Assembly: GCA_964633715.1 (NCBI GenBank)
Contig: CAZWHQ010000031.1
Location: 1-51,006 of the forward strand
DNA length: 51,006 nt
Reading direction: 5' to 3'
DNA from: JAUWVG01 sp964633715
GTDB lineage: Bacteria; Acidobacteriota; Aminicenantia; Aminicenantales; Aminicenantaceae
How positions within the stretch are numbered: position 1 is the stretch's first letter; every line of letters begins with the position of its first letter. The notes under the pieces were generated by a model that worked only from the letters and a program-made list of their open reading frames with translations, was not told the origin of the DNA and ran no database searches. This document shows positions 7,783 to 16,203 of this stretch, piece by piece. A program made the position numbers and the translations under genes.

Positions 7783-10740
7783 GTCCAGCAGGGGGTCGTT
7801 CCGAATTTTAAGTCGTCCCAAATAAGTTTGACCGTCAACGATAAGGCTTAATTTGTATTCACCAGATAGAGCCTCGGGCTGCTCGAGAGAAGGCCCAAAA
7901 AGATCATAACCCTGGGAATAAGCAGAGAAATTCCTGGTAAGCTGGCGGTAAAGGGAACTTAGGCCTCTTTCAGATTTTTCTGTTTGTACTGTCTCTTTCA
8001 TCTTATTCACCGCTTCTCTTTCCGCCTCAGTTTTGACCATCCCTTCCAGTTTATTCAACACACCAGCAAGGCGTTCTCCAAATTTGAGGATACTCTCCTC
8101 TAAAACAGGAAATCTCATGTTCCAATTCACTTGATTTATTCCGGGTTTTCCGGTCACTGTCATCTCACTTTTGTATTTCCCTAAAAGGTCCTCAATAATA
8201 ATTTCAACTCTATTTTGAGGGGTAGCTTTTAACCAAAAGTGAATCCGAGCGCCCCGCGGAGGATTTTCTCCTCTGAATTTTGTGAATGACGGCTGCCGCC
8301 CAATTGAAACATTCTGCCATTTGGTCACTACCCTGTTTTCGAAAAGAAAAACATTCAACTCCATCACTTCAGGAGTCAGCTGCTGAAGTGGTGTCAAATC
8401 GTCAAGAATCCAGATGCTTCTTCCATGTGTTCCTGCTACCAGATCCGCATCTCTTGGGTGAATAACAAGGTCATGAAAAGCTACTGTGGGCATGTTATTA
8501 TCTATCCGGAACCAGCTCTTCCCCCCATCGATCGTTGCAAAACATGCAAATTCCGATCCAACAAACAGCAGGTTTTTATTCTTGAAGTCCTCCTTGACAA
8601 CATAAAGGCTCTGTCCATCTGGAAGGTTTCCGCTGATATCTGTCCAAGTCCGGCCGAAGTCCTCGGTCTTGAACACATAAGGCTTGAAATTATCGCTCCT
8701 GTGTCCGTCGAATGTGACGTAAGCCGTTCCTTCGTCAAAATGGGAGGCCTCCACACGACTGCACCAAATTTCTTCAGGAACACCGGGAATATTCTTGCGG
8801 GCATCTTCCCACTTGGATCCCGAGTTCCGTGTAACTCGCACACTGCCATCATCCGCTCCAGTCCAAATAACCGAAACATTGAGGGGAGATTCGGCAATAG
8901 AGATGATGGTGCAGTGGTTTTCCGCACCTGTCACTTCATGTGTCAAACCACCTGAATCCGAAGAATTTCTCTTTTTTGGATCATTGGTTGTCAAGTCCGG
9001 GCTGATAATCCGCCAAGTATCTCCCCTATTCACAGATTTGTACAGGTAATTGCCTCCTACATAAATGGTTCGGGGATTGTTTGGGGAGATGATGAGAGGA
9101 GTGCTCCAGTTGAACCGGAACTGTGGCGGAAGCATGTTGGAATAACTGCTTCGGCTTGATGCCCGCCACAACCAGTGCTCGCCGGGATAAATGGAGTATT
9201 CGATAGGTTTTTCTGGAAAATTTGGATCATAAACATCTCTGAAATTGACGATGTTTTCAGGCCGCGGGGAGATCAGTTTTGTTTCACGGGTTTCCATGTT
9301 GATCCTGCCGATTCCACCCACATGGCAGACGGTATAGACCGTTCTCCAATCCAAGGGATCGACCTGCATGTGAAATCCGTCTCCACCGTTGACCTCAATA
9401 TTGTGGTCGATTAGGATACCCTGTCGATCTCGACTGTTGCTTGGACTCCCGAAACCGCCTATATCCTGCATACCTCCGTATACCCAATAGGGATCACGCA
9501 TATCTACACCAATGGCATAATACTGGGCAATGGCCATATTGTTAAATGAGGTGAACGATTCTCCTCCATCCACAGTGAGATGGGCGCCCTGATCAGTAGC
9601 CGTATAAAAGACATTTTTATCCATTGGAGAAATCCAAAGATCATGATCATCCCCCCCGGCACCTCCCCAGGGCTTGCCACTGAAGGTCAAACCTCCATCC
9701 TTGGAAAACCGGAAATCGCGTGCAATCACGTATATCAGATTCTGATCCAATGGATTGATGGCGATCCGGCCATGATACATGGGGCGGCTAGTATGACGGA
9801 GGAGATATCTCCATGTTTCGCCGCCGTTTTCCGAGCGGTAGACACCCGGTCCGGGAATACTCAGGTCATCAGGAAGTTTGTCGCTGGCCTCCACGCTAGC
9901 AACTACAATTTTGGGATTTGACCTGTAGATGTCAATCCCAATACGTCCTAATTCTCCTTCCGGAAGTCCGTTTGTCAGTTTTTTCCAGGAATTCCCACCG
10001 TCTTCTGACTTATAAATCCCGCCTGTTGGGCCACCGCTGGTGAAAGTCCAGGGCTGCCGCAGTCTGTGGTACATGGCACAGAAAAGTATATCCGGATTAG
10101 AGGGATGCATTTTAATCTCCGTGCATCCCGTCTTTTCATCTGTGGGAAGTCCATTCGTCAACTTCATCCAAGTTTTTCCCCCATCGGTCGTTCTAAACAA
10201 ACCTCGCGTACCTGAATATCCCCAGAGATGTCCGACAGCTGCCACATAAACAATATTCGGATCTGTGGGATGGGTGGCCAGACGAGCGATCTGGTGGGTT
10301 TCCTCTAATCCCATGTTCGTGAATGTCTTTCCTCCATCCATGGATTTGTAAACTCCATCTCCCCAACCACTGCTGTTTCGGTTATTGGCCTCACCGGTCC
10401 CAACCCATATTATGTCAGGATTTCCCTGGAAAAAGGCCACATCTCCAATGGAACCGCTTCCATATTTGTCAAAAATCGGAGTCCACGTAACACCAGCGTT
10501 TATCGACTTGAATACACCCCCAGATGCTGATCCGATCAAAACCACGCGCCAATCCTCATTCAGTGCATCCAAGGCAGATATTCGCCCCATCATGTTGGAC
10601 GGGCCAATATTCCGCCAGCGCAGAAATCCAAAAATGTCGCTGTTCTCGACCTGAGCCTGAACAAATGGGGACACACCCAATATCAGATAAAGAAGAATTA
10701 CGCCAATAAAAAGATTACAAAAACATAGTATTTTTTTCAT
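7777..10740 (-). CDS. secreted sortilin/VPS10-type Asp-box protein
   Basis: Protein of 987 aa: a signal peptide (MKKILCF start, cleavage near VQAQ), then a long run of Asp-box (BNR) beta-propeller repeats such as SMDGGKTF, TTDGGKTW, SEDGGNSW, SENGGETW, SKDGGLTF, SVNRGDTW and TEDFGRTW. An Ig-like segment with a helical insert closes the protein. Large VPS10-like exo-proteins of this type are abundant in Acidobacteriota, Aminicenantes and Bacteroidota and are often called glycosyl hydrolases, but no hydrolase active site is evident. I moved the start to 10740, which has a strong AAGGAGG and begins the signal peptide; the in-frame ATG at 10785 has neither. Substrate or ligand unknown. Confidence 0.85.
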   Translation of the reverse strand: MKKILCFCNLFIGVILLYLILGVSPFVQAQVENSDIFGFLRWRNIGPSNMMGRISALDALNEDWRVVLIGSASGGVFKSINAGVTWTPIFDKYGSGSIGDVAFFQGNPDIIWVGTGEANNRNSSGWGDGVYKSMDGGKTFTNMGLEETHQIARLATHPTDPNIVYVAAVGHLWGYSGTRGLFRTTDGGKTWMKLTNGLPTDEKTGCTEIKMHPSNPDILFCAMYHRLRQPWTFTSGGPTGGIYKSEDGGNSWKKLTNGLPEGELGRIGIDIYRSNPKIVVASVEASDKLPDDLSIPGPGVYRSENGGETWRYLLRHTSRPMYHGRIAINPLDQNLIYVIARDFRFSKDGGLTFSGKPWGGAGGDDHDLWISPMDKNVFYTATDQGAHLTVDGGESFTSFNNMAIAQYYAIGVDMRDPYWVYGGMQDIGGFGSPSNSRDRQGILIDHNIEVNGGDGFHMQVDPLDWRTVYTVCHVGGIGRINMETRETKLISPRPENIVNFRDVYDPNFPEKPIEYSIYPGEHWLWRASSRSSYSNMLPPQFRFNWSTPLIISPNNPRTIYVGGNYLYKSVNRGDTWRIISPDLTTNDPKKRNSSDSGGLTHEVTGAENHCTIISIAESPLNVSVIWTGADDGSVRVTRNSGSKWEDARKNIPGVPEEIWCSRVEASHFDEGTAYVTFDGHRSDNFKPYVFKTEDFGRTWTDISGNLPDGQSLYVVKEDFKNKNLLFVGSEFACFATIDGGKSWFRIDNNMPTVAFHDLVIHPRDADLVAGTHGRSIWILDDLTPLQQLTPEVMELNVFLFENRVVTKWQNVSIGRQPSFTKFRGENPPRGARIHFWLKATPQNRVEIIIEDLLGKYKSEMTVTGKPGINQVNWNMRFPVLEESILKFGERLAGVLNKLEGMVKTEAEREAVNKMKETVQTEKSERGLSSLYRQLTRNFSAYSQGYDLFGPSLEQPEALSGEYKLSLIVDGQTYLGRLKIRNDPLLDL

Positions 10741-10965
10741 TCTTGTTCCTCCTTGATGAATACTATATATCAAACAGACAGCCAAATAGTCTACAAATAA
10801 CCCAAGGATTCTTTTGCAAATCTAAAAAATGCTTTTGGATTGTTCCGGCAGCATCCTTGTCCTTCTGAGGAGTATCCCCAAAAACAATTATCACACTAAG
10901 AACCAATCTCGAGGAAGATGGAGCAGGATGTGCAGGAGACTTTCAGGAAATGGGAATACCATGGA

Positions 10966-10994
10966 TTGACTCTCGAGGGGAAACAAGCTAAACT
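10966..10994 (+). promoter_or_regulatory. promoter of miaB
   Basis: TTGACT (10966-10971), a 17-bp spacer and TAAACT (10989-10994) give a good sigma70-like promoter, with initiation expected near 11001, about 21 nt before miaB. The rest of 10741-10965 shows nothing else I can support. Confidence 0.6.
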
Positions 10995-11021
10995 GTATTT
11001 TTTTCTATAAGTTAAGGGCCC

Positions 11022-12356
11022 ATGAATAATAAATCGACAAATCTAAAACCTCTAAAATTCTATATCCATACATTTGGTTGCCAGATGAATGAAAATGACT
11101 CAGAGCATATCGCAGGAATGTTCGATTCCTGTGGATTGATTCCCTCCAATTCTCTTGAAGAAAGTGACCTCATCGTGATCAACACTTGTGCAGTGCGTGA
11201 AAAATCCGAAGAAAAACTTTTTTCCCTTTTAGGTCGATTAAACGCCATCAAGAAAAAAAAGGAAAAGAGTTTCACCATCGGTGTGGTGGGTTGCGTGGCT
11301 CAACTCTATCGTTCGAAACTGCTTGAAAAGATGCCGCAAATCGATTTTATTTTAGGGCCGGATAACTACTGGCAGATTCCAGAAATCCTTCCCAATTTTT
11401 TCGAAGAAAAAATCATCTCAACACAATGGAATAAAGATTGGCATGAAGTACCTACCACACAAACCCTTAGGGAGAGCCGAGTCAGTGCCTTTGTCACCAT
11501 TATGGAGGGATGCAACAATTTTTGCACTTATTGTATTGTCCCCTTCACTCGTGGCAGGGAAAAATGCAGACGAGCTTCCCAGATTTTAGGTGAAATTCAA
11601 GAGCTGGCAAGCAATGGCTACAAAGAAATCCAACTCCTCGGACAAAACGTCAATTCATATATCGACCCAAAATCCCAGATGGGATTCGTCGAACTTTTAA
11701 AGGAAACAAACTCTATCGATGGGATAGAGTGGATCCGATTTATCACATCTCATCCAAAGAATTTTTCAATAAATTTTGCCAAGGCCATGAAGGAGTCAAA
11801 AAGAGTCTGCAACCAGCTTCATCTTCCCGTTCAATGCGGTTCAAGCTCAGTTTTAAACAGAATGAATCGAGGCTATACACAAGAAGAGTATCTCCAAATC
11901 ATTAGGGACCTGCGCAGGTTGATGCCCGACATCTGCCTAAGTACGGATATTATTGTCGGATTTCCAGGGGAATCGGACAAAGAATTTCAAGAGACTATGA
12001 GTCTACTCGCTGAAGTCCGGTACACTAATATTTTTTCCTTTCGCTACTCCCCTCGCCCCCTAACACAAGCGAATAACTTCCCTGATGATGTGCCCTTTTC
12101 CATAAAAAAAGAACGATTGATGGCTGTGCAGGAATTGCAGAAAAACATCCAGATCGAAACGAATCAATCCTTGATCGGAAGCACAGCTAAAGTGTTGTGT
12201 ACGGGAAGAAGCAAAAAGGATCCGAATATCTATTCCGGTCGAAATTATGGATATCAAGTTATCAATTTCTCGTCAAAAGACAAAGTAATGGATCAATTTG
12301 TTGACGTCCTCATCACTTCCTGCGGCCCCTTCAGCCTCCGCGGCCACACCCTTTAA
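11022..12356 (+). CDS. miaB: tRNA-2-methylthio-N6-dimethylallyladenosine synthase
   Basis: Radical SAM methylthiotransferase of 444 aa that converts i6A37 to ms2i6A37 in tRNAs reading UNN codons. The N-terminal UPF0004 domain has its three Fe-S cysteines at C20 (GCQMN), C56 (NTCAVRE) and C91 (GCVAQ). The radical SAM cluster is C164/C168/C171 (CNNFCTYC). A C-terminal TRAM-like domain follows (about 380-444, LIGSTAKVL). Length and motif order are normal. It has its own promoter and ends shortly before the assembly gap, so a co-transcribed downstream gene cannot be excluded. Confidence 0.95.
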   Translation: MNNKSTNLKPLKFYIHTFGCQMNENDSEHIAGMFDSCGLIPSNSLEESDLIVINTCAVREKSEEKLFSLLGRLNAIKKKKEKSFTIGVVGCVAQLYRSKLLEKMPQIDFILGPDNYWQIPEILPNFFEEKIISTQWNKDWHEVPTTQTLRESRVSAFVTIMEGCNNFCTYCIVPFTRGREKCRRASQILGEIQELASNGYKEIQLLGQNVNSYIDPKSQMGFVELLKETNSIDGIEWIRFITSHPKNFSINFAKAMKESKRVCNQLHLPVQCGSSSVLNRMNRGYTQEEYLQIIRDLRRLMPDICLSTDIIVGFPGESDKEFQETMSLLAEVRYTNIFSFRYSPRPLTQANNFPDDVPFSIKKERLMAVQELQKNIQIETNQSLIGSTAKVLCTGRSKKDPNIYSGRNYGYQVINFSSKDKVMDQFVDVLITSCGPFSLRGHTL

Positions 12357-12369
12357 CACCCTACCTTTT

Positions 12370-12579
12370 ATTATTCTGTTCGATTCTGTGATTTTTAAAG
12401 TTCTGGGAAGATGATGGAAAAATCNNNNNNNNNNNNNNNNNNNNNNNNNNNNNNNNNNNNNNNNNNNNNNNNNNNNNNNNNNNNNNNNNNNNNNNNNNNN
12501 NNNNNNNNNNNNNNNNNNNNNNNNATTATTCTGTTCGATTCTGTGATTTTTAAAGTTCTGGGAAGATGATGGAAAAATC
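12370..12579. repeat. 100-N scaffold gap flanked by identical 55-bp repeats
   Basis: The 55 bases at 12370-12424 are repeated exactly at 12525-12579, and exactly 100 N (12425-12524) lie between. An exact 55-base match at two contig ends is what a k-mer assembler with k=55 leaves at an unresolved node. The true sequence here is either a single copy or a longer unresolved repeat. Reading frames across the Ns should be ignored. Confidence 0.9.
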
Positions 12580-12690
12580 CGTTTGGAGGACAAGCGGGCA
12601 TGGTTCATCTCCAGTGATGGAGATGAGAGCGAGGACGGAAATCGAGCGAGTTTTTCCTCGCTACGGACAGGGGAAAAACGAAGCGTGATT
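12580..12690 (+). other. structured leader-like region upstream of hppA
   Basis: After the gap, an 8-bp perfect hairpin CATCTCCA-GTGA-TGGAGATG (GNRA-type loop) lies near 12608-12627. Downstream, AGCGAGG (near 12628) or GCGAG (near 12648) can pair with the same CCTCGC(T) (near 12657), two mutually exclusive options. TCCGT (near 12578) can pair with ACGGA (near 12662). The signature is riboswitch-like, and a Na+-I (DUF1646-type) motif would suit an ion-pumping pyrophosphatase. I cannot confirm the family. A good promoter at 12766 lies downstream, so the element may instead be a separate RNA. Confidence 0.4.
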
Positions 12691-12765
12691 TTGAATCGAC
12701 TTGCCAGTTTACAGAACTTATTCTTCAATTATAGAATTGGACAGCACTCAAATCGACAAATCTGA

Positions 12766-12794
12766 TTGATTTCATCATTCGAATATGCTATACA
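12766..12794 (+). promoter_or_regulatory. promoter of hppA
   Basis: TTGATT (12766-12771), a 17-bp spacer and TATACA (12789-12794) with an extended TGC directly upstream. Initiation near 12801 would give a leader of about 23 nt and supports the ATG at 12824 as the start. Confidence 0.6.
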
Positions 12795-12823
12795 GTTCTT
12801 CAAGTTACCATAAGGAACAAACA

Positions 12824-14791
12824 ATGATGTTATTAGAGATTATTCCTCATTCTTACATACTAGGTATTTTGGGATTGATTTTCGCAATCGGGCTCTACTT
12901 CTACATCAAACGATATCCCAAAGGAAACAAACTCATGCAGGAGATCGCAGAATCTATACATTCGGGATCGATGATCTTTCTGAAGAGAGAATATACATAT
13001 ATTTTCATTTTTGTAGGAGTCCTCTTTTTTGTATTGTGGAAAGCTTTTAACATCAATACGAGTCTAGCATTCCTTACTGGTGCTTCTTGTTCTATGCTTG
13101 CCGGATTTATAGGCATGAAAGGCTCAACCCGTTCCGCTGTTCGTTCAGCACAGGGGGCTATAGATGGAGGCGCTCCCCATGCTTTGACCATAGCCTTTCA
13201 AGGCGGAGCAGTTATGGGAATCTCTGTGGCTGCACTGGGTCTTGCCGGAGTCGGATTGTTTTTCTTTTTCTTCACGAAGAATCCCGAAATTATAAACGGT
13301 TTTGCGATGGGCGCAAGTTCAGTGGCGCTTTTTGCTCGAGTGGGAGGAGGCATCTACACAAAGAGCGCCGATGTCGGCGCAGACCTGGTAGGAAAAGTTG
13401 AGGCCGGAATTCCTGAAGACGACCCACGCAATCCAGGAGTCATCGCTGATAATGTTGGAGACAATATTGGTGATACGGCAGGAATGGGTGCCGACCTTTT
13501 TGAATCCTACGTTGGCTCTGTTATCGCCTCCATTGCCATTGGAGCCACCATGACCCCTCATTTGAACTATATGTCGCTTCCCGTATTGCTCATCGCTATA
13601 GGGCTTTTCTGTTCAGTTTTAGGCGTTTTTTCTATCAATATTCTCAAAAAATTCAGTCCACAATCCGTTCTCAGAAATTCGACCTACATCAGTGGTTTTC
13701 TTTTCTTAATCGGGGCTTTTTTCGCTGTTAAAGTTCTTCTGGCCGAACTGAATGTATTTTGGGCAGTTTTAAGCGGAGTGTTCTCGGGAGTTCTCATAGG
13801 GCTGGAAAGCGAATACTTCACATCCGGACCTCCTGTAAAGAGACTGGCCAAAACGACAGAGTCCGGAAGTGCTCCGACCATCATTACAGGAATGGCTATC
13901 GGGTTTCAAAGTTCAATCTTCCCTCTATTGACGATTGCCGCAACCATCTATGTCTCTTATCAGCTCGCTAATCTTTATGGCATTGCACTGGCCGCAGTGG
14001 GGATGCTGGCCACCATTGGAATCGTGATGTCCACAGATTCCTACGGTCCTATAGCTGACAATGCAGGTGGGATCGCAGAGATGTCAAAACTGGGTCCTGA
14101 AATCCGTAAAATCACTGACAAACTGGATGCTTCCGGGAATACGACTGCCGCTATAGGAAAAGGGTTCGCTATCGGTTCTGCAGCGCTGACGGCCCTAGCA
14201 TTGTTCTCTGCATACCAGAAGACGACAAACCTCGATTTTATCAGCCTCACCAATGTCCAGACTGTCATCGGATTACTCATTGGGGCCCTTATGCCTTTTG
14301 CAATTGCTGCATTTACTCTCAATGCCGTAGGCCGGGCAGCAAATAAAATGGTCGTTGAGATAAGAAGGCAATTCAAGGAAATTAAGGGACTTATGGAAGG
14401 AAAGACCAAGCCTGATTCCGACCGCTGTATCGACATTGTCACCCGTGGAGCTCTTATTGAGATGATCATTCCCGGACTGAGTGCGGTTATTATGCCTCTT
14501 CTGGTCGGACTGCTCCTCGGTGCTGAGGCTCTGGGCGGTTTTCTTGCAGGAGCAACATCCACGGGAGTCCTTCTCGCAATCTATATGTCTAATGCCGGCG
14601 CGGCCTGGGACAATGCAAAAAAATGGATTGAAGAGGGTCATTTAGGAGGTAAAGGCACCGATTGTCATGCGGCTTCAGTGATCGGGGACACGGTCGGAGA
14701 TCCCTTAAAAGACACTTCCGGCCCCTCTATGAATATTCTGATCAAACTCATGGCTGTTGTCAGCCTCGTGTTTGCTCCTCTCTTCATGTGA
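12824..14791 (+). CDS. hppA: membrane-bound ion-pumping pyrophosphatase (K+-dependent type)
   Basis: Integral membrane protein of 655 aa with about 16 transmembrane helices. It couples PPi hydrolysis to H+ or Na+ export. Diagnostic motifs are DVGADLVGKVEAGIPEDDPRNP, ADNVGDNIGDTAGMGADLFE, DSYGPIADNAGG and the C-terminal GDTVGDPLKDTSGPS. The GNTTAA motif has Ala where K+-independent enzymes have Lys, so this is the K+-dependent subtype, which includes the Na+-pumping enzymes. I start at the ATG at 12824, with AAGGA upstream. An earlier in-frame ATG at 12785 lies inside the promoter. Confidence 0.95.
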   Translation: MMLLEIIPHSYILGILGLIFAIGLYFYIKRYPKGNKLMQEIAESIHSGSMIFLKREYTYIFIFVGVLFFVLWKAFNINTSLAFLTGASCSMLAGFIGMKGSTRSAVRSAQGAIDGGAPHALTIAFQGGAVMGISVAALGLAGVGLFFFFFTKNPEIINGFAMGASSVALFARVGGGIYTKSADVGADLVGKVEAGIPEDDPRNPGVIADNVGDNIGDTAGMGADLFESYVGSVIASIAIGATMTPHLNYMSLPVLLIAIGLFCSVLGVFSINILKKFSPQSVLRNSTYISGFLFLIGAFFAVKVLLAELNVFWAVLSGVFSGVLIGLESEYFTSGPPVKRLAKTTESGSAPTIITGMAIGFQSSIFPLLTIAATIYVSYQLANLYGIALAAVGMLATIGIVMSTDSYGPIADNAGGIAEMSKLGPEIRKITDKLDASGNTTAAIGKGFAIGSAALTALALFSAYQKTTNLDFISLTNVQTVIGLLIGALMPFAIAAFTLNAVGRAANKMVVEIRRQFKEIKGLMEGKTKPDSDRCIDIVTRGALIEMIIPGLSAVIMPLLVGLLLGAEALGGFLAGATSTGVLLAIYMSNAGAAWDNAKKWIEEGHLGGKGTDCHAASVIGDTVGDPLKDTSGPSMNILIKLMAVVSLVFAPLFM

Positions 14792-14817
14792 CATAAAGTT
14801 AAGGTCTCCCTTTTTAT

Positions 14818-14846
14818 TTGCTATTCTGAATATTTTCATTTATAAT
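14818..14846 (+). promoter_or_regulatory. promoter upstream of RNA element A and nusA
   Basis: TTGCTA (14818-14823), a 17-bp spacer and a perfect TATAAT (14841-14846). Initiation near 14853 would place the whole structured element A in the 5' leader of the nusA operon. Confidence 0.6.
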
Positions 14847-14897
14847 TCACGTTTCTTCGCACCTCTGTAGAGACACAAGTTAGGCCTGGAATATTCA

Positions 14898-15127
14898 CGA
14901 GTCGAGATTGCTACAGATACAAGGCATCGGTCCATGAAGCTGTGGTTGTCCACTGCGAATGGGCCCGTAACGATGTAGATGTGGTAAGATCGGCTCGCCC
15001 GAAGGGAAAAAAATGCCGACATTTAATATAAATTGGCCAACAAACAAAGTGATGTTCACAGATATTACTAAAAATAATCCTATCACGTTGATTTCATTGA
15101 AGCAATATAAAGGTGTCGGCAGTTTTT
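14898..15127 (+). ncRNA. structured element A (HEARO/omega-RNA-like), 230 nt
   Basis: One of three related elements (others at 29322 and 46184). The outer stem is CGAGTCGA (14898-14905) with TCGGCTCG (14990-14997). Inside are a GATAC/GCATC hairpin, a GGTCC/GGGCC stem and a GCTGTGG/CCACTGC arm. A GCCC-GAA-GGG hairpin follows the outer stem. The 3' half is bracketed by TGCCGACA (15014-15021) and TGTCGGCA (15114-15121), then GTTTTT. ATGAAT follows immediately, and nusA begins 11 nt after the end. HEARO elements, now known as IscB omega-RNAs, characteristically lie just before ATGA. That identity is inference. A cis-regulatory leader is the alternative. Confidence 0.6.
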
Positions 15128-15138
15128 ATGAATAGTAA

Positions 15139-16167
15139 ATGAAAGTAAAAGTGTGGAATACTATCGTCCAACTCAGCAAAGAGAGAGGTGTGGACACACA
15201 GGTTATCGTTGATGCCATAAAAGAATCTCTGAAAGTCGCCTCAACTAAATATTTCAATCACGATGAAGAAATTTTTGTCACTTTCCAGCCTGAAAAAGGA
15301 GAGCTCCGCGTCTATTCGGTTAAAACGATTAAGAAGACACCTAAAAATCTTGCAACTGAAATATCTCTCGAAGACGCCAAAGACATCGATATAAAGGCCA
15401 AAGTCGGCGAGACCGTCGAAGTTGATCTTCCCTCTGAAACATTGGGCCGTATTTCTGCACAAGCAGCCAAACAAGTGATATTTCAGAAGGTTCGTGATGC
15501 AGAGCAGGAAAAAGTCTACGATTTGTTTGCCTCCAGATTGGGAGAGCTTATTACAGGTGTTTTGCGCAGGTTTGAGGCAAACAATAATATGATCCTCGAA
15601 CTGAATAAAACAGAAGTTCTCTTTCCCCAACGTGAAATGCTGCCTAATGAAAACTTTAGACGAGGAGATCGAGTCAAAGCAGTCATTAAACATGTTTACA
15701 AAGAGGCTTCAGGGGCCCAAGTCATCGTTTCCCGGACGGTTAACCGATTCCTGGCCAAACTTCTTGAATTGGAGACACCTGAAATTGCCAATGGACGTAT
15801 CGTGATCAAAGATATTGTTAGACAGCCCGGAGAAAGAGCAAAAGTTGCTGTTTTTACGCGAGAAAAAGACATTGATCCAGTGGGCGCTTGCATTGGGATC
15901 AAAGGCAACAGAATTTTAGCCATCAGCCAAGAACTGCAAGGTGAAAAAATCGATATTATCGAGTGGTCAGATAATCCCCTCGATTACGCCAAAGCAGCCC
16001 TAAGTCCAGCGAAAGTCGAGAGAGTTTTCGTCCGAAATATGGGTGAAAAGATGCTCCAGGCGGCCGTCACAAAAGACCACCTGTCATTAGCCATTGGGAA
16101 AAAAGGGATGAACGTTCGGTTGGCTTCTATTTTAGTGGGATACAGAATTGAAATTAATCAAATTTAA
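15139..16167 (+). CDS. nusA: transcription termination/antitermination factor NusA
   Basis: RNA-polymerase-binding elongation factor of 342 aa. It has an N-terminal polymerase-binding domain (about 1-125), an S1 domain (about 130-200, LITGVLRRFEANNNMILEL and FRRGDRVKAVI) and two KH domains (about 200-342, with GACIGIKGNRI and AIGKKGMNVRLAS). The acidic C-terminal repeats of E. coli NusA are absent, as in most bacteria. It heads nusA-infB-ylxP-rbfA-nrnA-truB, but rimP, which usually precedes it, is not in the window. The start codon has no clear Shine-Dalgarno because element A ends 11 nt upstream. Confidence 0.96.
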   Translation: MKVKVWNTIVQLSKERGVDTQVIVDAIKESLKVASTKYFNHDEEIFVTFQPEKGELRVYSVKTIKKTPKNLATEISLEDAKDIDIKAKVGETVEVDLPSETLGRISAQAAKQVIFQKVRDAEQEKVYDLFASRLGELITGVLRRFEANNNMILELNKTEVLFPQREMLPNENFRRGDRVKAVIKHVYKEASGAQVIVSRTVNRFLAKLLELETPEIANGRIVIKDIVRQPGERAKVAVFTREKDIDPVGACIGIKGNRILAISQELQGEKIDIIEWSDNPLDYAKAALSPAKVERVFVRNMGEKMLQAAVTKDHLSLAIGKKGMNVRLASILVGYRIEINQI

Positions 16168-16203
16168 TGCTTAAAAAAGAGAATACTGGAGAATAAATAT
16201 AAC

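Noticed and set aside
8425..10709. Several plus-strand frames opposite the VPS10-like gene
   Set aside because: They are antisense shadows of a long, clearly coding gene and show no family similarity.
11101..11160. T-loop-like GTTCGATTCC suggesting a tRNA
   Set aside because: It lies inside miaB, and no acceptor or anticodon stem can be folded around it.
12273..12728. Open frames reading through the N gap
   Set aside because: They consist of unknown bases plus a duplicated contig end and cannot be trusted.
14840..15086. Minus-strand open frames in elements A and C encoding similar peptides
   Set aside because: The shared peptide follows from conserved nucleotides of the RNA elements. Copy B does not keep the frame, and compensatory stem changes point to RNA, not protein.
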